Assembly (NCBI RefSeq): GCF_910596095.1
Contig: NC_056535.1
Span: forward strand, 20,166,505 to 20,230,504
Length of the DNA stretch: 64,000 nucleotides
Source: Thunnus maccoyii
Lineage: Eukaryota; Chordata; Actinopteri; Scombriformes; Scombridae
Direction: 5' to 3'
Notes under the pieces: generated by a model
What the model saw: the letters and a program-made list of their open reading frames with translations, nothing else
What the model was told of the DNA's origin: nothing
Databases searched by the model: none
Program-made: the position numbers and the translations under genes
Shown: piece by piece, positions 36,812 to 48,317 of the stretch
Numbering within the stretch: position 1 is the stretch's first letter
Layout: each line of letters opens with the position of its first letter

Positions 36812-37797
36812 CCCCACACAGATTTTAAGACATAACACAGTGAAGCAAAACATTGCAAATAAGGGCGTTAACTATGGGGTAATGGTCCTGAAACGTTACT
36901 ATCACCATACAAGAAAAGAGAGCAACACCTCTTTGTCAAATCCATAAACCAGAGGAGATTTAAAACACACAAAAAAACAATTGTTCATGTTAAAGGACTA
37001 CTGATTACACAGCCTGTGAAAACAGTTTTAAAATGTCTGTCTTCTGTGGGTCATCAGGGTCAGTTTTCCAGGGATAGTCTAAAGAAAAAATGGTTGTTTT
37101 ATGAGAAATGTTTTCTTTTTTTTTTTAGCTTGATTCATAAATTGCAGCACTAGCATCTATCTATCTTATGAATATCGATGTCGTCTCTCGTTCACTTCAA
37201 TTGAAAATTCAAGTATGTGCTCCTACACTTCGATACAACGTGGAGGTTGCAGCTCGGACTATTTGTGTGTTCTCCTACAAGTTGCCGGTATAGATTGTTG
37301 ATAGTGAAGAGAACATTGAGCGAGTTGAAGAAAGCCTCAGTAATTTGCTTCTTTTCAGTAACGCACGTCTAGCGAAGACATCTCCACTTCAAACATTCTG
37401 CTTGCTGTGATTGCCGCCCTATCACAGTGAATGAAAGAGCACAAACACAGCAATTGCACAGCAGTAGTCTCCCATTCAATGATGAGACAAGGCACGATAA
37501 GCCCTGATCATATACAATGCAATCGAGTTTAGTGTTTAATGGTAGTTCCACCAATGGGTCCAATGCTGAACATCTATAAATCCATCTTAACCACTTTACA
37601 TACTGTTCATATTCTGACCCTTCACAGTCTCCCTTCATAATTAGTCTCTTTACCAAAGTTCTGAACCACAAATCTATTTATACATTTCTTATCGGTCATT
37701 AACAAATGGGTGGTTAATCCTTAATTAAGCTTTCGACAAGCAGCAAGAGTGTATTCTTTAGGTTTTACACTATTGGTTTATGGAGAAAACTAATGCA
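36812..37797. other. Non-coding stretch, nothing recognised
   Basis: No exon is supported. The minus-strand frame 37,369-37,671 has no recognisable domain. Confidence 0.45.
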
Positions 37798-38163
37798 ACC
37801 CAATACAGCTCTGCCATAAATCCTACATTTATGAAGCTTATACATTTTTCATTTTTTGTTGATATTGTCAGAAAGGTGATAATTCTACTTTATGTTTATT
37901 ACTGAGGTCATAGTAGGTTGTGGTGGTGTACTGGAGTGCATATTATTGAATGGTGTTCCTAAGATTTTGTCCACTCCATTAACATACATGAGGAGGGCAA
38001 AATATTAGGAACACTTTTCAATATAATACACTCCAGTAAACCACCACCACACACTACAACCTCATAATAAACATAAAGGAGAATTATCACCTTTCTGACA
38101 ATGTCAACAAAATTGAAAATGCTTCATAAATGTAGAATTTATGGCAGAGCTGTTGTATTGGAT
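37798..38163. repeat. Long palindrome (arms about 175 bp), foldback element
   Basis: The left arm runs from 'acccaatacagctctgccat' near 37,798. Its reverse complement runs out through 'atggcagagctgttgtattgg' ending near 38,163. Paired blocks include 'gaaggtgataattctacttt' against 'ggagaattatcacctttc' and 'gtggtggtgtactggagtg' against 'cactccagtaaaccaccaccac'. A spacer of about 15-20 bp lies near 37,975-37,990. The flank 'caggtgtttctaattaagtgg' resembles a widespread vertebrate DNA-transposon end. No coding capacity. Confidence 0.9.
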
Positions 38164-39324
38164 TGCATTGGATTGCACAGGTGTTTCTAATTAAGTGGCT
38201 GTTGAGTGTATAATGGTCCTATGTTACATAAAACAGGATAAACATAACAGCCATCCTGATTTCAATAGATGTTATTGAATTTTAGGAATGCAACATTTTT
38301 GAATAAAACATTTAACCCAGAACACTGTATCAGCTGCATGAAAATTTAAAAAGTTGAAATATTTCCATTTTTGTATATTCTGGGTCACTTGAAGAAAAAA
38401 AAATACTGAGCTGAACAGAATTTCAGGGTTAAAAGTCAGGATATCTCAGCATATGCTGCATGAATTCTGACCATCCTGTTTAAAATCTGCCTCTCCTGTG
38501 TCCTGCAGCTTTGCAGAGGTGCAATACAAAATTGCTGTAGAACCCTTTTAAGGTGATGGAATTACAAATTTACACATTTTTGTCCTAAAACGGTTTCTTC
38601 CTCATTAAAATAACCAATGCATCATGATTTCTCTGTTTTTCTTTTTACCTCTCTGTCATTGATGTGCTGCTCTTCAGGTAGAATATCAGGTCTCTCCAGA
38701 TACAAAACCAGTGCTGCTATTCTGAGGTGAGAAATCCTGTTATTTTTGCTTGACTGGTTTCACCTGTTAGTGAATAATTTCGCCATAATCATCAGGAGGA
38801 AACAGGAGATGGACTGCCAGATTGGGACATCGGTCTCTGTGTTGATAACATAAAGGAGGGTTTAAGGAGGACTTCACCACAAGATATCAGAGCAGGAGGA
38901 GTTATGACGACTTTCCATCACATTCATCTGGTTTAATATTGATTTGGTGGTGTGGTGGTTACACTATTGGGTGCCAATGTCTACATAAACCTGTTATTCA
39001 GTTACTCAACTGAATCTAACGCTACACCTACACAAGTGCTGTGCTGCCAACTTTAGTTTGCTCATTTCAGCCACACTTTCCATTTAGGCTGATTTCCCAC
39101 ATTAAGCATAAACTATGACTCAAATCCTCCCTCAGAGGAAATCTTTTCTTGAATTAAAGTGCACCAGACAAGGTTAAAATGTGAAAATACCAGCTGGAGC
39201 CTCTCCTGTTTTATTTTTCCATCCTGTTGCTTCACCCAAAAGTGAAGAGTTAATGTGCAGTTTGCAGCTGTAAGTGTTTGCTTTTCCACAACAGCCACTC
39301 TCAGCGCACATGAAGGGACACTAA
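38164..39324. other. Non-coding stretch, nothing recognised
   Basis: No supported exon, repeat terminus or RNA gene. Confidence 0.45.
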
Positions 39325-40144
39325 GGGGCGAATTCACAAAAAAATCAATACAAAAACAATATAATACAAACAAAAAGCAATACAAAAAAGCTTATCTCGG
39401 ACTTTCAGAAATGTCCTGATAGCGCTGATGGAGCTCAAGATTCAGGGCTGCTTTATCACAAACAATTCCACCATATAAAATTGTCTGTATGTAAAAGCTG
39501 ACCTGTGTAGGTGTGTAGCAGATCACAGAACATTAATTACCGTCAGATGCCGACCGATCCGGTGTTAATGCAGATACCGTTGCTGTGCCGCGTGCGTAAA
39601 TGCGCACAACCTCTCTCTCAGTTGGGAGACGCACTTATCGTTGCAGCTGCTGTGTGATGCTGTAGCCAGCTGTGACACACAGCCGGCTGTGGGTAACGAA
39701 CAGAACATCAATACTGATGTTTCTGTGAAATCCCGTTGACAGTGACACCTGAACGACATTGATTCAGATATTAATCTAACACGTTTCAGACCTGCCTGAG
39801 TCAGATATATAATTGAAAGTTGGTTTATGATTGTGGAGAGCTCTGTGTGTGCCCACCTCTGCTAATTGAAGAAATGCAATTTGAGGCTTTTTTGCTCTCT
39901 GCAGTTTTCATTATGGACCAATCTGTGTGCTGAAATGTGGAGAAAAGCCTGAAGCCGATCAGACGCAAAACAAGGGCAAATTGCACTTAGCTGCAAAACT
40001 TTATGGGCGTGTTTGCGCTGGCATATAAATAGCGCGGTATCTTTTGTGAATCGGATCTTCAGACAGGGAAAATAGCGGGTTGCGGATGATGCGCAATTCA
40101 CGGTGCTATCAGCAGCCACAATGCAGTCTTTGTGAATTCGCCCC
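39325..40144 (+). mobile_element. Non-autonomous DNA transposon with 16-bp TIRs
   Basis: It starts GGGGCGAATTCACAAA. The right end, reverse-complemented, starts GGGGCGAATTCACAAAG, so the termini are perfect inverted repeats over 16 bp across an 820-bp element. The interior is GC-richer than the flanks, has no transposase frame and contains several CpG-rich CGTGCGTAAATGCGC motifs. Flanking duplications are not clear, so the superfamily is left open. Confidence 0.85.
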
Positions 40145-40270
40145 CCGAGTTTCTGGTGCACTTCAGGGAGGAAAAAATAAAACAGTCAAGTTGAACCAAA
40201 CAGTTTTTCAAGTGCAAGCAGAGAGTGCTGGTCAAGGGCAAACAGTCAATAACCAGAGCCGCCCCTTTAA

Positions 40271-40489
40271 ATGTCAGTTGTCTTGGAAACAGGCGCAGAA
40301 ACGGAGGATTTGGAAGTGGCTGAGCAACCCGGGAGCCACCGTTTAGCAACGCCCCAGAACAACAGCATGCCAAACGAATGTCACCCTGCAGAGCCACGCT
40401 GCTCCACTGAAGCACTGAAAGCTGCAATTCAAGCAAACTGGGGGGTCGAGGACCACGAGAAACAGCAGAGAGACCACCTGATGTTATAA
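40271..40489 (+). CDS. Possible small ORF (72 aa), unproven
   Basis: An ATG-started frame of 72 codons in a locally GC-rich patch immediately right of the transposon ending at 40,144. The product is acidic to mixed in composition, low in hydrophobic residues, with no domain I recognise. Two RFX/X-box-like motifs lie at its left and inside it (GTTGTCTTGGAAAC near 40,276 and GTTTAGCAAC near 40,349), suggestive of promoters of ciliary or testis genes. No splice donor clearly ends it and there is no second copy. It may equally be chance. Low confidence. Confidence 0.15.
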   Translation: MSVVLETGAETEDLEVAEQPGSHRLATPQNNSMPNECHPAEPRCSTEALKAAIQANWGVEDHEKQQRDHLML

Positions 40490-41304
40490 TCCTCATCTTC
40501 AGTGTAATTCATGGAAAAAATACAGTAACTGTGGAACTCAGAAAACATGCGACTGTCTGAAGTCAACAGTTCTGAAATTTCACATTTTTTTCTATGGTAA
40601 AATATTCCAGCAGTTAACATTTCTTTGCCTCACCGTGATTTGAAATTCAAGAATAGTTGAATAAACTAAAATACTGAAAATACAAAATTTATGTTAAATT
40701 ATTTTCCATTAGTTCCTGATTGTGAAATTGTGGCTACAACTGGCTTACATCTGTTTGCATTTTTAGAGATTACCACCACCTACACAGTATATAAGCACAC
40801 TCATCACACTCCGGTTTTATCCCTATAGAAGAGGAAAAGCATTCACTGGAAAAAATACTTATGACCTCGCCCAGAAACACTGAAACAAAACAGGCATCTT
40901 GGTAGACTTTGTGGCTGTGTCTCTCAGTCGAAACGCTATTCACTACTGCCCCCTGCTGTGGGAATAACCTGGACCCTGATGTGACGCATACTGTGAACAC
41001 TTTTCCCAGCAGTGGACAGAAGACTAGAATATCCTACCAAAGAAGAGGTAATGTTATTTCACTGAAATAATACTGACGTCAAAGCCAGATTACTTCTGTT
41101 GAAGACTATTCAGTAGACATATGTGCACTCTGAGAGGTTAAATATGGCATCCTGACTGTAATTTTCCCGAACCTTTTGACCTTTTGACTGTAATAAATTC
41201 TGTAATGCTCTCCAAAAGAGATGATTGACTCTTAATAAGGAAGCTCTCTCAGAAGCTCATTCACAAGATGAAGTTCAAAACACATTTAAATAGAAATAAC
41301 TAGG

Positions 41305-41341
<37 letters not shown>

Positions 41342-43599
41342 CTTGACTTTGTCGAAGTAGCTACGTAATCTAAAATCAACCACAGTAAAAGTAGAAAGTG
41401 CTCGAAAATGTAAAAAGGTTCAAGAAAAAGGTATTCAGTGTGAGCTCTTGTAACAATTTATGGTTTTTTAGAAGATAATCTATATCATAAACTGCCTGAT
41501 CTGTCCTAAATTATCAGTCATTTTTCAAAGGCTGGAGTCATTTTAGAGTCATTTCAGAGTGTCCGCTCCATCTCCAGAACCAAAGGTCAGCTCTAACCTA
41601 TTAGACCAGCTGATTATTTTATCTCTCATACTAAACTGTTCCAGTCTTCCATGTAGGAAATTGGAGTGTTTTAACAGCTGGTGGCTGGGTTGGATGTACT
41701 CCAGGTTTTTGTGTCATCTACATTGTTTTATTTGAGCCTGTTTTTTTAAAATATGTTTTACACATTTTTAGCCATGCTGAGCAGTGTGGCTCGATGTATA
41801 GTACATTGGTCTGTCAGGATAATAAAGTTAAAGTTTAAAAGTTGAAAGTAGGTCACAGTGATAGCAAAACAGAATATGTGTATAAATGAATTATTTTTGC
41901 AAATTTGGGTAAACTATTTCCTTACATTACTCTACTCCAACTGTTGCTGTGATCAATGTGCCCAAGAAAAAGGTTAACATGGAAGAAAACATCCCTGCAG
42001 CAGCCTCAAAAAGAAACAACAATGTAATGCAGATCTCCATTTGTCTATCCTTGCTGACATCGAGGACATCCTCTGATCTCTGTGGTTAAAGCAAGGAGCT
42101 GCCATTGTCAGTTTCGTAACTCATGACCGGTAGTGACAGATAAACGTCAGCACTTCTGCAAACGGATCTGCCTCTAATACCGCCTACTACATCCGTCTTT
42201 TCTCCCACAGCCTTTCTCTCATATCCTACTCCCCTACCACTCATGAAAGCATCCACAAAAAAAAAACAACAAAAAAAAAAACTGCTGAGACATATCAAAT
42301 GGATTCTTTTCTATCATTAGGATCACATTCTGTGTCATGTTCCTTCACATCTTACATCCTCGCCTCTCAAACACAGAATGACCCAGCTCCTATTCTCCAG
42401 CCACAGCTGATTAATTGAGGGCAGGGAGATGCAGATACAGCGGGACAGATCAGATCCTTAACTTCGCTGCGCGCCGTATAGTGCTGGTGTTGCTGAACTG
42501 TGGAGGCAAGATAGCCGGTGGGTATGACTTGGATGGGGACCTTTCAAATCCAATTGCATCACGTTGGTCCCCGTCCCGGGCCCAGCCACGCTATCAGAGC
42601 AGATAACGTGCTCTAGTAAAGGTTACGACTCACCATGACATTTCTGTTGAGACCCAGCAATCCCAGATTCCTGTGGACTAATCTTGAATTCATATAAGTG
42701 CCGTGTTTGTGTGTGTTGCCCTGCTATGTGAGTGTGTGTATGGGCTCCATACTCTCTTGTTTATAATAAAAGGTTATGGAATAAAGAGTAACAGTGGGTA
42801 AATCAAAATAGATGGAACAGACAGTCGATTAAGATAGTGAAATAGGAGTCATGAATCCCATTAAATCACATTCTGCCTTTATATGTTTTAGGTTCAAACA
42901 GCTGCACTGAGATCACAACACTTTCCAGAGGCAGGAAATTACTGTTGTACCACTTTTTCGACCTTATTTATAAGCATATAATATAAAGAAGTGAATAAAA
43001 CCAACATTTTATTGCAGATATCAGTTTATTTGTCACTCTTTAATGTTTTTTTAATGAAAATGAAGGAACTGAGCATCAATAAAAATGCCCAGCACGTTGA
43101 GTTTTCAAAAGTGAAATCAGAGACATGGTAAGAAGGACAGTAATTTCAGTGAATTATAAATGCAGGGAAAAAGAGAGCCTGTGGCATCTCACCATGGTGC
43201 TGAAAGGTTTCCAGCTTCATCTGAGCTCTTTCAACTTTACTTTCACTCACACAAATATAAAAATACCAGTTTTCTCAGCTGCCTCTGACTCCTGTGTGCC
43301 GTCTTTGCACGCATGGTAGAAAATAATTATAGAAAGGTCAGGATTTGGTTAAATTTTTTAAAAAGTTTAACTATTTACATGAAGTTAAAATTCGCACAAA
43401 GTATTGCATTGTAAAAATCAACATGTTACAGTTCATTTTATTACTATTTCATCGCAAGGAGCAATGACCTCCTGCAGTCTCTGCTGGTTGTTTGGCAACC
43501 TCACAGTCACAACAATACTTTGGTGTTCAACGAATTAAACAAATGAGACATAATGTGTTAATTAGTGAGCTTTAGATGTGCTAGTAGGTGGATTTTATT
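40490..43599. other. Non-coding stretch, possible conserved element
   Basis: No gene is recognised. 42,390-42,620 is GC-richer, non-repetitive and contains GATTAATTGAGG and an octamer-like AATTGCAT motif, so it may be regulatory. An A-rich run lies at 42,257-42,282. Confidence 0.4.
41308..41339. repeat. (TA)15 microsatellite
   Basis: Uninterrupted TA run. Confidence 0.95.
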
Positions 43600-44520
43600 A
43601 CCTTTGGACAGAGCCAGGCTAGCTGTTTCCCTTTGTTTCCAGTCTTTATGCTAAGCTAAGCTAACCCTGTCCTAGCTGTAGCTGCATATTTAAAGGATAT
43701 TGATATAATTTTCTTATTGTCAACAAATCGCATGTGCAGAGCCAAACCAACAATGAACTGATCCTACTTACTACTGTATTTTGTGTGTATCCAAAGTCCG
43801 ATATATCACATTCCTCTGTGCCGTAGAGCTCTGTTGTCCAAAAACTTTTAAAAACACCTCAGTGTTCCTTCACCCAGAAGATTATGGTCACGCTAGTTTG
43901 TTTAGAAACGGCTCCAAAGACTAATAGCAGTGATGAGATTGTCACTCTCAGGAAAGAAGTTCCTTGTACAGCAGCTGCCACCGCGAATACGAACAAATGT
44001 GTTTCATATCACAACCTCTTGACTTTGTCCTGAAGTTCTTTGAGGAATTTATAGTGTGGCACAAAGTCAAGAGGTTGTGAATTTGTAGCACAACAAGCTA
44101 GCGAAGCTCTATAAATGGAACCGCGTTCCAGTGGCGTCTGCCGTACAAGGAACTTCTCTCCTGAGAGTGACGATCTTATCACTGTTATTAGTCTTTGGAG
44201 GTGTTTCTAAACAAACTATTGTAACTATAATCTTCATGGTGAATGAAAATGTCACCCAGTGCAGCGGTGTGGCTCAGTGACGTGTTTTTAATCATTTTTG
44301 GACAACAATGGCAGCACATTCTTTGAATCACACACAATACTTGTAAGTAGATCAGTTCATTGTTGGTTTGGATCTGCACATGAGATTTGTTGATGCCAGC
44401 TTTATCCTTTTACAGACACGTGTAAAAGTGGTACTGATCTTCTCATCTAATTCTCGGAAAGAAAGCAAATAAACGTATTTCCCAAAATGTGGAACTATTG
44501 CTTTTAAGAGTTCTCTTAAT
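43600..44520 (+). repeat. Dispersed fish repeat split by a foldback element
   Basis: 43,605-43,690 (GGACAGAGCCAGGCTAGCTG, then 'tttatgctaagctaagctaac') and 44,413-44,520 ('gatcttctcatctaattctcgg', 'aaacgtatttcccaaaatgt') are the two halves of a repeat whose uninterrupted relative is at about 46,900-47,092. The two halves are separated exactly by the palindrome at 43,691-44,412, so the palindrome inserted into an existing repeat. Confidence 0.7.
43691..44412. mobile_element. Foldback transposon (long nested palindrome, about 720 bp)
   Basis: The left arm (about 43,691-43,990) and the right arm (about 44,130-44,412) are reverse complements with scattered mismatches and indels. Examples: 'aaaccaacaatgaactgatc' against 'gatcagttcattgttggttt', and 'ctgtttctaaac..' against its partner. 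The centre carries a second, inner inverted repeat (CACAACCTCTTGACTTTGT against ACAAAGTCAAGAGGTTGTG). Termini are TAAAGGAT and ATCCTTTTA. No transposase. A decayed relative is at 32,560-33,686. Confidence 0.85.
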
Positions 44521-46163
44521 TGGAACTAATAGGCCCAGCCCAAACTATGAAAAACAGCCCTGGATCAAGAGTACATAAAAATATTGTTCATATAGTTATG
44601 ATCATCTTGTTGGTGCCAGTAGGAAATTACGCCAATCATATCACCCAGACAGTCAACCTCAACAACCACAAGACAAACTCAAATATTTTTTGTGACAAGG
44701 CTTCTGCTCTACAAGCCAACATGGAGACTGAGATCTATAGTGATTTGTGTTTGTGTGAATGAGACCCACTTCCCACTTTTGAAACACCCTGCTCCTCACT
44801 CTTGACATTCCTACTCTGTCAAGAAATTACAAATCATTATTGGTATTCTGCATTAGATTTGAATCTGGTATCCAATCAGTAATTTCCCTGCTGAGGTGAC
44901 CAGTGTGACACTCCTTTGTGCCACAGCAGTCTCCACTCATAACAAAAGCATTTTTCTTCTGAGATCCACTTCATTACCCAGACTAATATGGAGCAAAATG
45001 TTTATTCAAATGAGCCAAGATCAAATCCTATAAAATGAATGAGAAAAATGCTGAAATGGATTATATGCCTGCAGAAAAAAAAATCATATTTGAATTAATT
45101 ACAAACTGAAAGGGCACCAGGATTGACAAAAACGCTTATTCTCCTTTCATTTCCTAGTTATTTTCTATTTAGCTTGCATTTATTTATTCTCATCAATATG
45201 TGTCCATGAAAACACAGAATAATTACATTTTATCAGGATCAACATGACAACGACAAGCATTGTGAGCAACTGATTGGCCGTAGTTTTGAGGAGAAAGCAC
45301 ATTGTGAGCTTTTGATTGGCTGCTGCTAGAGGAAAGAATTTCTATTAGCGATTGATTGGGCAGTGTAATTTTCCACCTGAATGGCTCGCAGGCACACACA
45401 CTCATTGTGTGACTTTGGCAGGAGCCACCTTTGTGTAAGTGTGTGAGTGTGAGCTTCCTTTTGCTCTTAAATGGTATTCTCTTCAGCTCAGATGGGGTTT
45501 TGTGGGGTGGGGGGGTGGGTGGGGGGGGGGGGGGGGGGTAGGATTGAGCAGAGTGCTGCCCGTCGCAGGATAAGTCACATGTGACAGTCTGTCAGGTCAC
45601 TTCTCATCAGGAGGCATACAGCAGAGAAAGCAAGTCCTCAACATCAATAATACACACATGAACACTTGAACAAAAAAGGCTCACAATCTTTATTTTCTTG
45701 CTGTACATCTCTCTGATCTTTTTTTGTACAAAGGCAGCACTGATTCACGTACAAATACGTTGATCACCGTCTGCATCCAGCCATGCGACACGCTACTGCA
45801 GGATGTGGCCTTGCTGCTCATGGCAGTGACTCTGCCAGTCAACAAGCAGCAACTAAGTGGAAACATATCAGAGCTCCATCTCCTGAGAAATAGGACGCCG
45901 TGACCTCCAACACTCCGCCTTTTTGCCTTTTTCTATTTCATGGCTCCGATTCCCCGCACTGATTTCATTTACTTACATGGAGATGTGATAAAATTTGATT
46001 CAAATATCGCTTTCCATCAGTTTTTACAACCTATTCCCTCACAATCAGTTGCTTTTAGTGTGAAATAATACACAGTAAAATGTCAATTCACTCAGGAGTT
46101 GCTGCTTTTCTACTTCTTATGATAGAAAACAGAATTTTCCTGTTTTCTTTGAAGGAATAGTAA
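44521..46163. other. Non-coding stretch, nothing recognised
   Basis: No exon is supported. It includes the G-run listed separately. Confidence 0.45.
45493..45538 (+). repeat. G-run with G-quadruplex potential
   Basis: GGGG, GGGG, G7, GGG and a terminal run of 18 G are separated by one to four bases. This satisfies four or more G-tracts with short loops, so it could form a quadruplex on the plus strand. Run lengths are prone to sequencing error. Confidence 0.85.
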
Positions 46164-46869
46164 CCACAGACTGTAAGTCATGGGTGTATAAAGAGAACTG
46201 GATACAGCGTCAGAGGTGGGGCCCCATTCATTCTTATGAAAGTTGCTCAGTGGCGCATGAAGCAAAAAAAAATCGACTTCTCAGTATCAAAGTACCCGGA
46301 TCTTCCGCATTGTGCGGCCCATAGAGCGTGTGCACTCGTGACTTTCGCTGGCCGAGTCGGCTACTTCCGGTTTAGCCCTCCAGCTAACTTGAACGGGGAT
46401 AAAACAATTCAATAATGCGGCTCTTCTAGGCTTTTGAAATATGATCGGACCGAACAGATTTAATTCTGATAGTGAGACAAGTCATTTCGCGGGGGTTGGG
46501 ATGCTCAGAAAAATGTATCCGCTGATTTACAGACGTCTCTTTCACAATGTAAGTCTATGAGAAAAAGTCTTTTTGGGCCAGTGTGCATCATGTGACGTTG
46601 TAATTACACGGTTTGGCCACTATGTCAAATTTGCTTCAAAGCCTGGCGCTCTTCCTGTATCCAGTTCTCTTTGTACATCCATGCTGTAAATGCACTGTGC
46701 TAACCAGGCTAGCAGCTAGTGTTAGGGTCAGCTTCACCCTGTCCAAATATGGTCACTTATGGCTCCAAAAATCCAGGATGGCGACGGTCAAAATGGCAAA
46801 CTCAAGGCTTCAAAACACAAATCCACCAACCAATGGGTGATGTCACTTTTTTTTTTTTTAATGTCTATG
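46164..46869 (+). mobile_element. R1-related repeat, copy 3
   Basis: It starts CACAGACTGTAAGTCATGG and ends near AATGTCTATG, inverted termini of the AGACTGTA/TACAGTCT kind seen in other R1 members. The right third (gctaaccaggctagcagctag, tatggtcact.atggctcc, aaccaatgggtga) aligns with 30,350-30,548 and 55,450-55,643. The left part aligns with 17,390-17,570 and is absent from R1 copies 1 and 4. Confidence 0.75.
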
Positions 46870-46899
46870 TTTTACTCATGTAACACTACAAAGTGTTGT

Positions 46900-47092
46900 T
46901 TTTACACTTCAGTTTTTTGTATTATGTTAGGAATCTGTAGATGTGTTTCCCCTGTTCCCTGTCTTTATGCTAAGCTAGGCTAACTGCGTGCTGGCTGTAG
47001 CTTCATATTTAGTGTACAGAATTGAGAGTGGCACCAATGTCAAACTCTTAGCAAGAAAGTGAATAAAATTGTCAGACTATTCCTTTAAGTCA
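46900..47092 (+). repeat. Dispersed fish repeat, uninterrupted relative of 43,600-44,520
   Basis: Shares 'ctgtctttatgctaagcta', 'gctgtagcttcatattta' and a 'caaactattcctttaa'-type end with the split repeat at 43.6-44.5 kb. Confidence 0.65.
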
Positions 47093-48317
47093 CATTTTCA
47101 TGGGGAATCATCCTGCCTTTAATAGCCTAATCAATGCATGCCGCCATGACTTTGGTGACATATACGCACATAAATCATGTAAACAAGTGCATCAGATCTT
47201 TAAGAAACCTGATCAGAGAGTTGACTCCTCTGAAGGACACAGACATAGAGCGTGACAAAACAGTTATTAAACCAAGAGCGAGCGAGACGATCTCTAGACC
47301 GAGCAGCAGGGAAAGGAGAGACGTGACCATGGAGGGGTGACAGAGCAAGACGCCAACATGAAGAAATGCAGAGATGAGAGGATAGAGAGATAGAGGGCCT
47401 GCCAGACCGGACAGAGAGGAAGGAGGAAAAAGAGAAGGAACACTCAAGCCAGATAAACAGATCAGAGTGGCCTCTAAGCGTGTACAGGCAGTTATGACAC
47501 TGAAAGTTCAATTTTCAACTCTGTGATATTATTTTAAAAGGAGGCTCATGATGTATGAAATTCACTGTGAAACTGTAATATCAAAATAATACTGCATTTG
47601 ATGTTTCAAACTGCTGTAAAAAGTCAAGTGCATGTGGAATTTTTCATTTTCATAGTCAAGTTCAACTATAACATTGGGTTTTGAATATGATTTTTATATT
47701 GTAAACAAAACAATTTTAATGAACCCAAGTCTATTAAAAACAACACAGCTTAAATATTATTCCTACTCAGAGGAAGACGGTGTTAGGTGGTGAGGGTGAA
47801 TAAAAACTTTTTTAAAGATGAACAGACTGACAAGCAGTGTTGAATGTCAATCAGTATGAGAGCCCTGTTGTGTTCCTGAAATTATCAAGTAGCTACAGGC
47901 AAATATAGTGTTTTAGGAGAGACATAACATTTAGTCTTTAGCCTTCGAAAAACCAATTGTTTTCAGTTTGTCTGGTTCAGCAAACTAAACACTCTACTTA
48001 AAAGACCAAAATTATTTTTAAAAAGCACAGGCTGTAGATGTCTCTCCACAGCTTTCAAAAAAAGCACCTATCTCCTCCTCATTTCCTCACCATCCAGCAA
48101 ACAACGATAAAGCCGGAAGTAACGGCGGGGGCCTTGTGGGAGTCTGTTCTTCCAGTCTGCCAAGCCTGTCCCAAGGGGACAGAGGAGGGAAATTACTATC
48201 AACGACACCAGTTTGGAGCGGCAGTGGCTATCAGATAAGAAGACAACATTGTACACGCCACTCGTAAATCAATCAAGGTCACCTTATGCCCTCTTTGCTC
48301 TTTTTTGTTTGATGTTA
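47093..48317. other. Non-coding stretch left of the hyaluronidase locus
   Basis: No gene is recognised. 47,260-47,450 is purine-rich (GAGA/GGAGA). The frames there are low-complexity shadows. Confidence 0.45.

Noticed and set aside
40098-40496. 132-codon minus-strand frame
   Set aside because: Runs across a transposon end into unrelated DNA. No domain.
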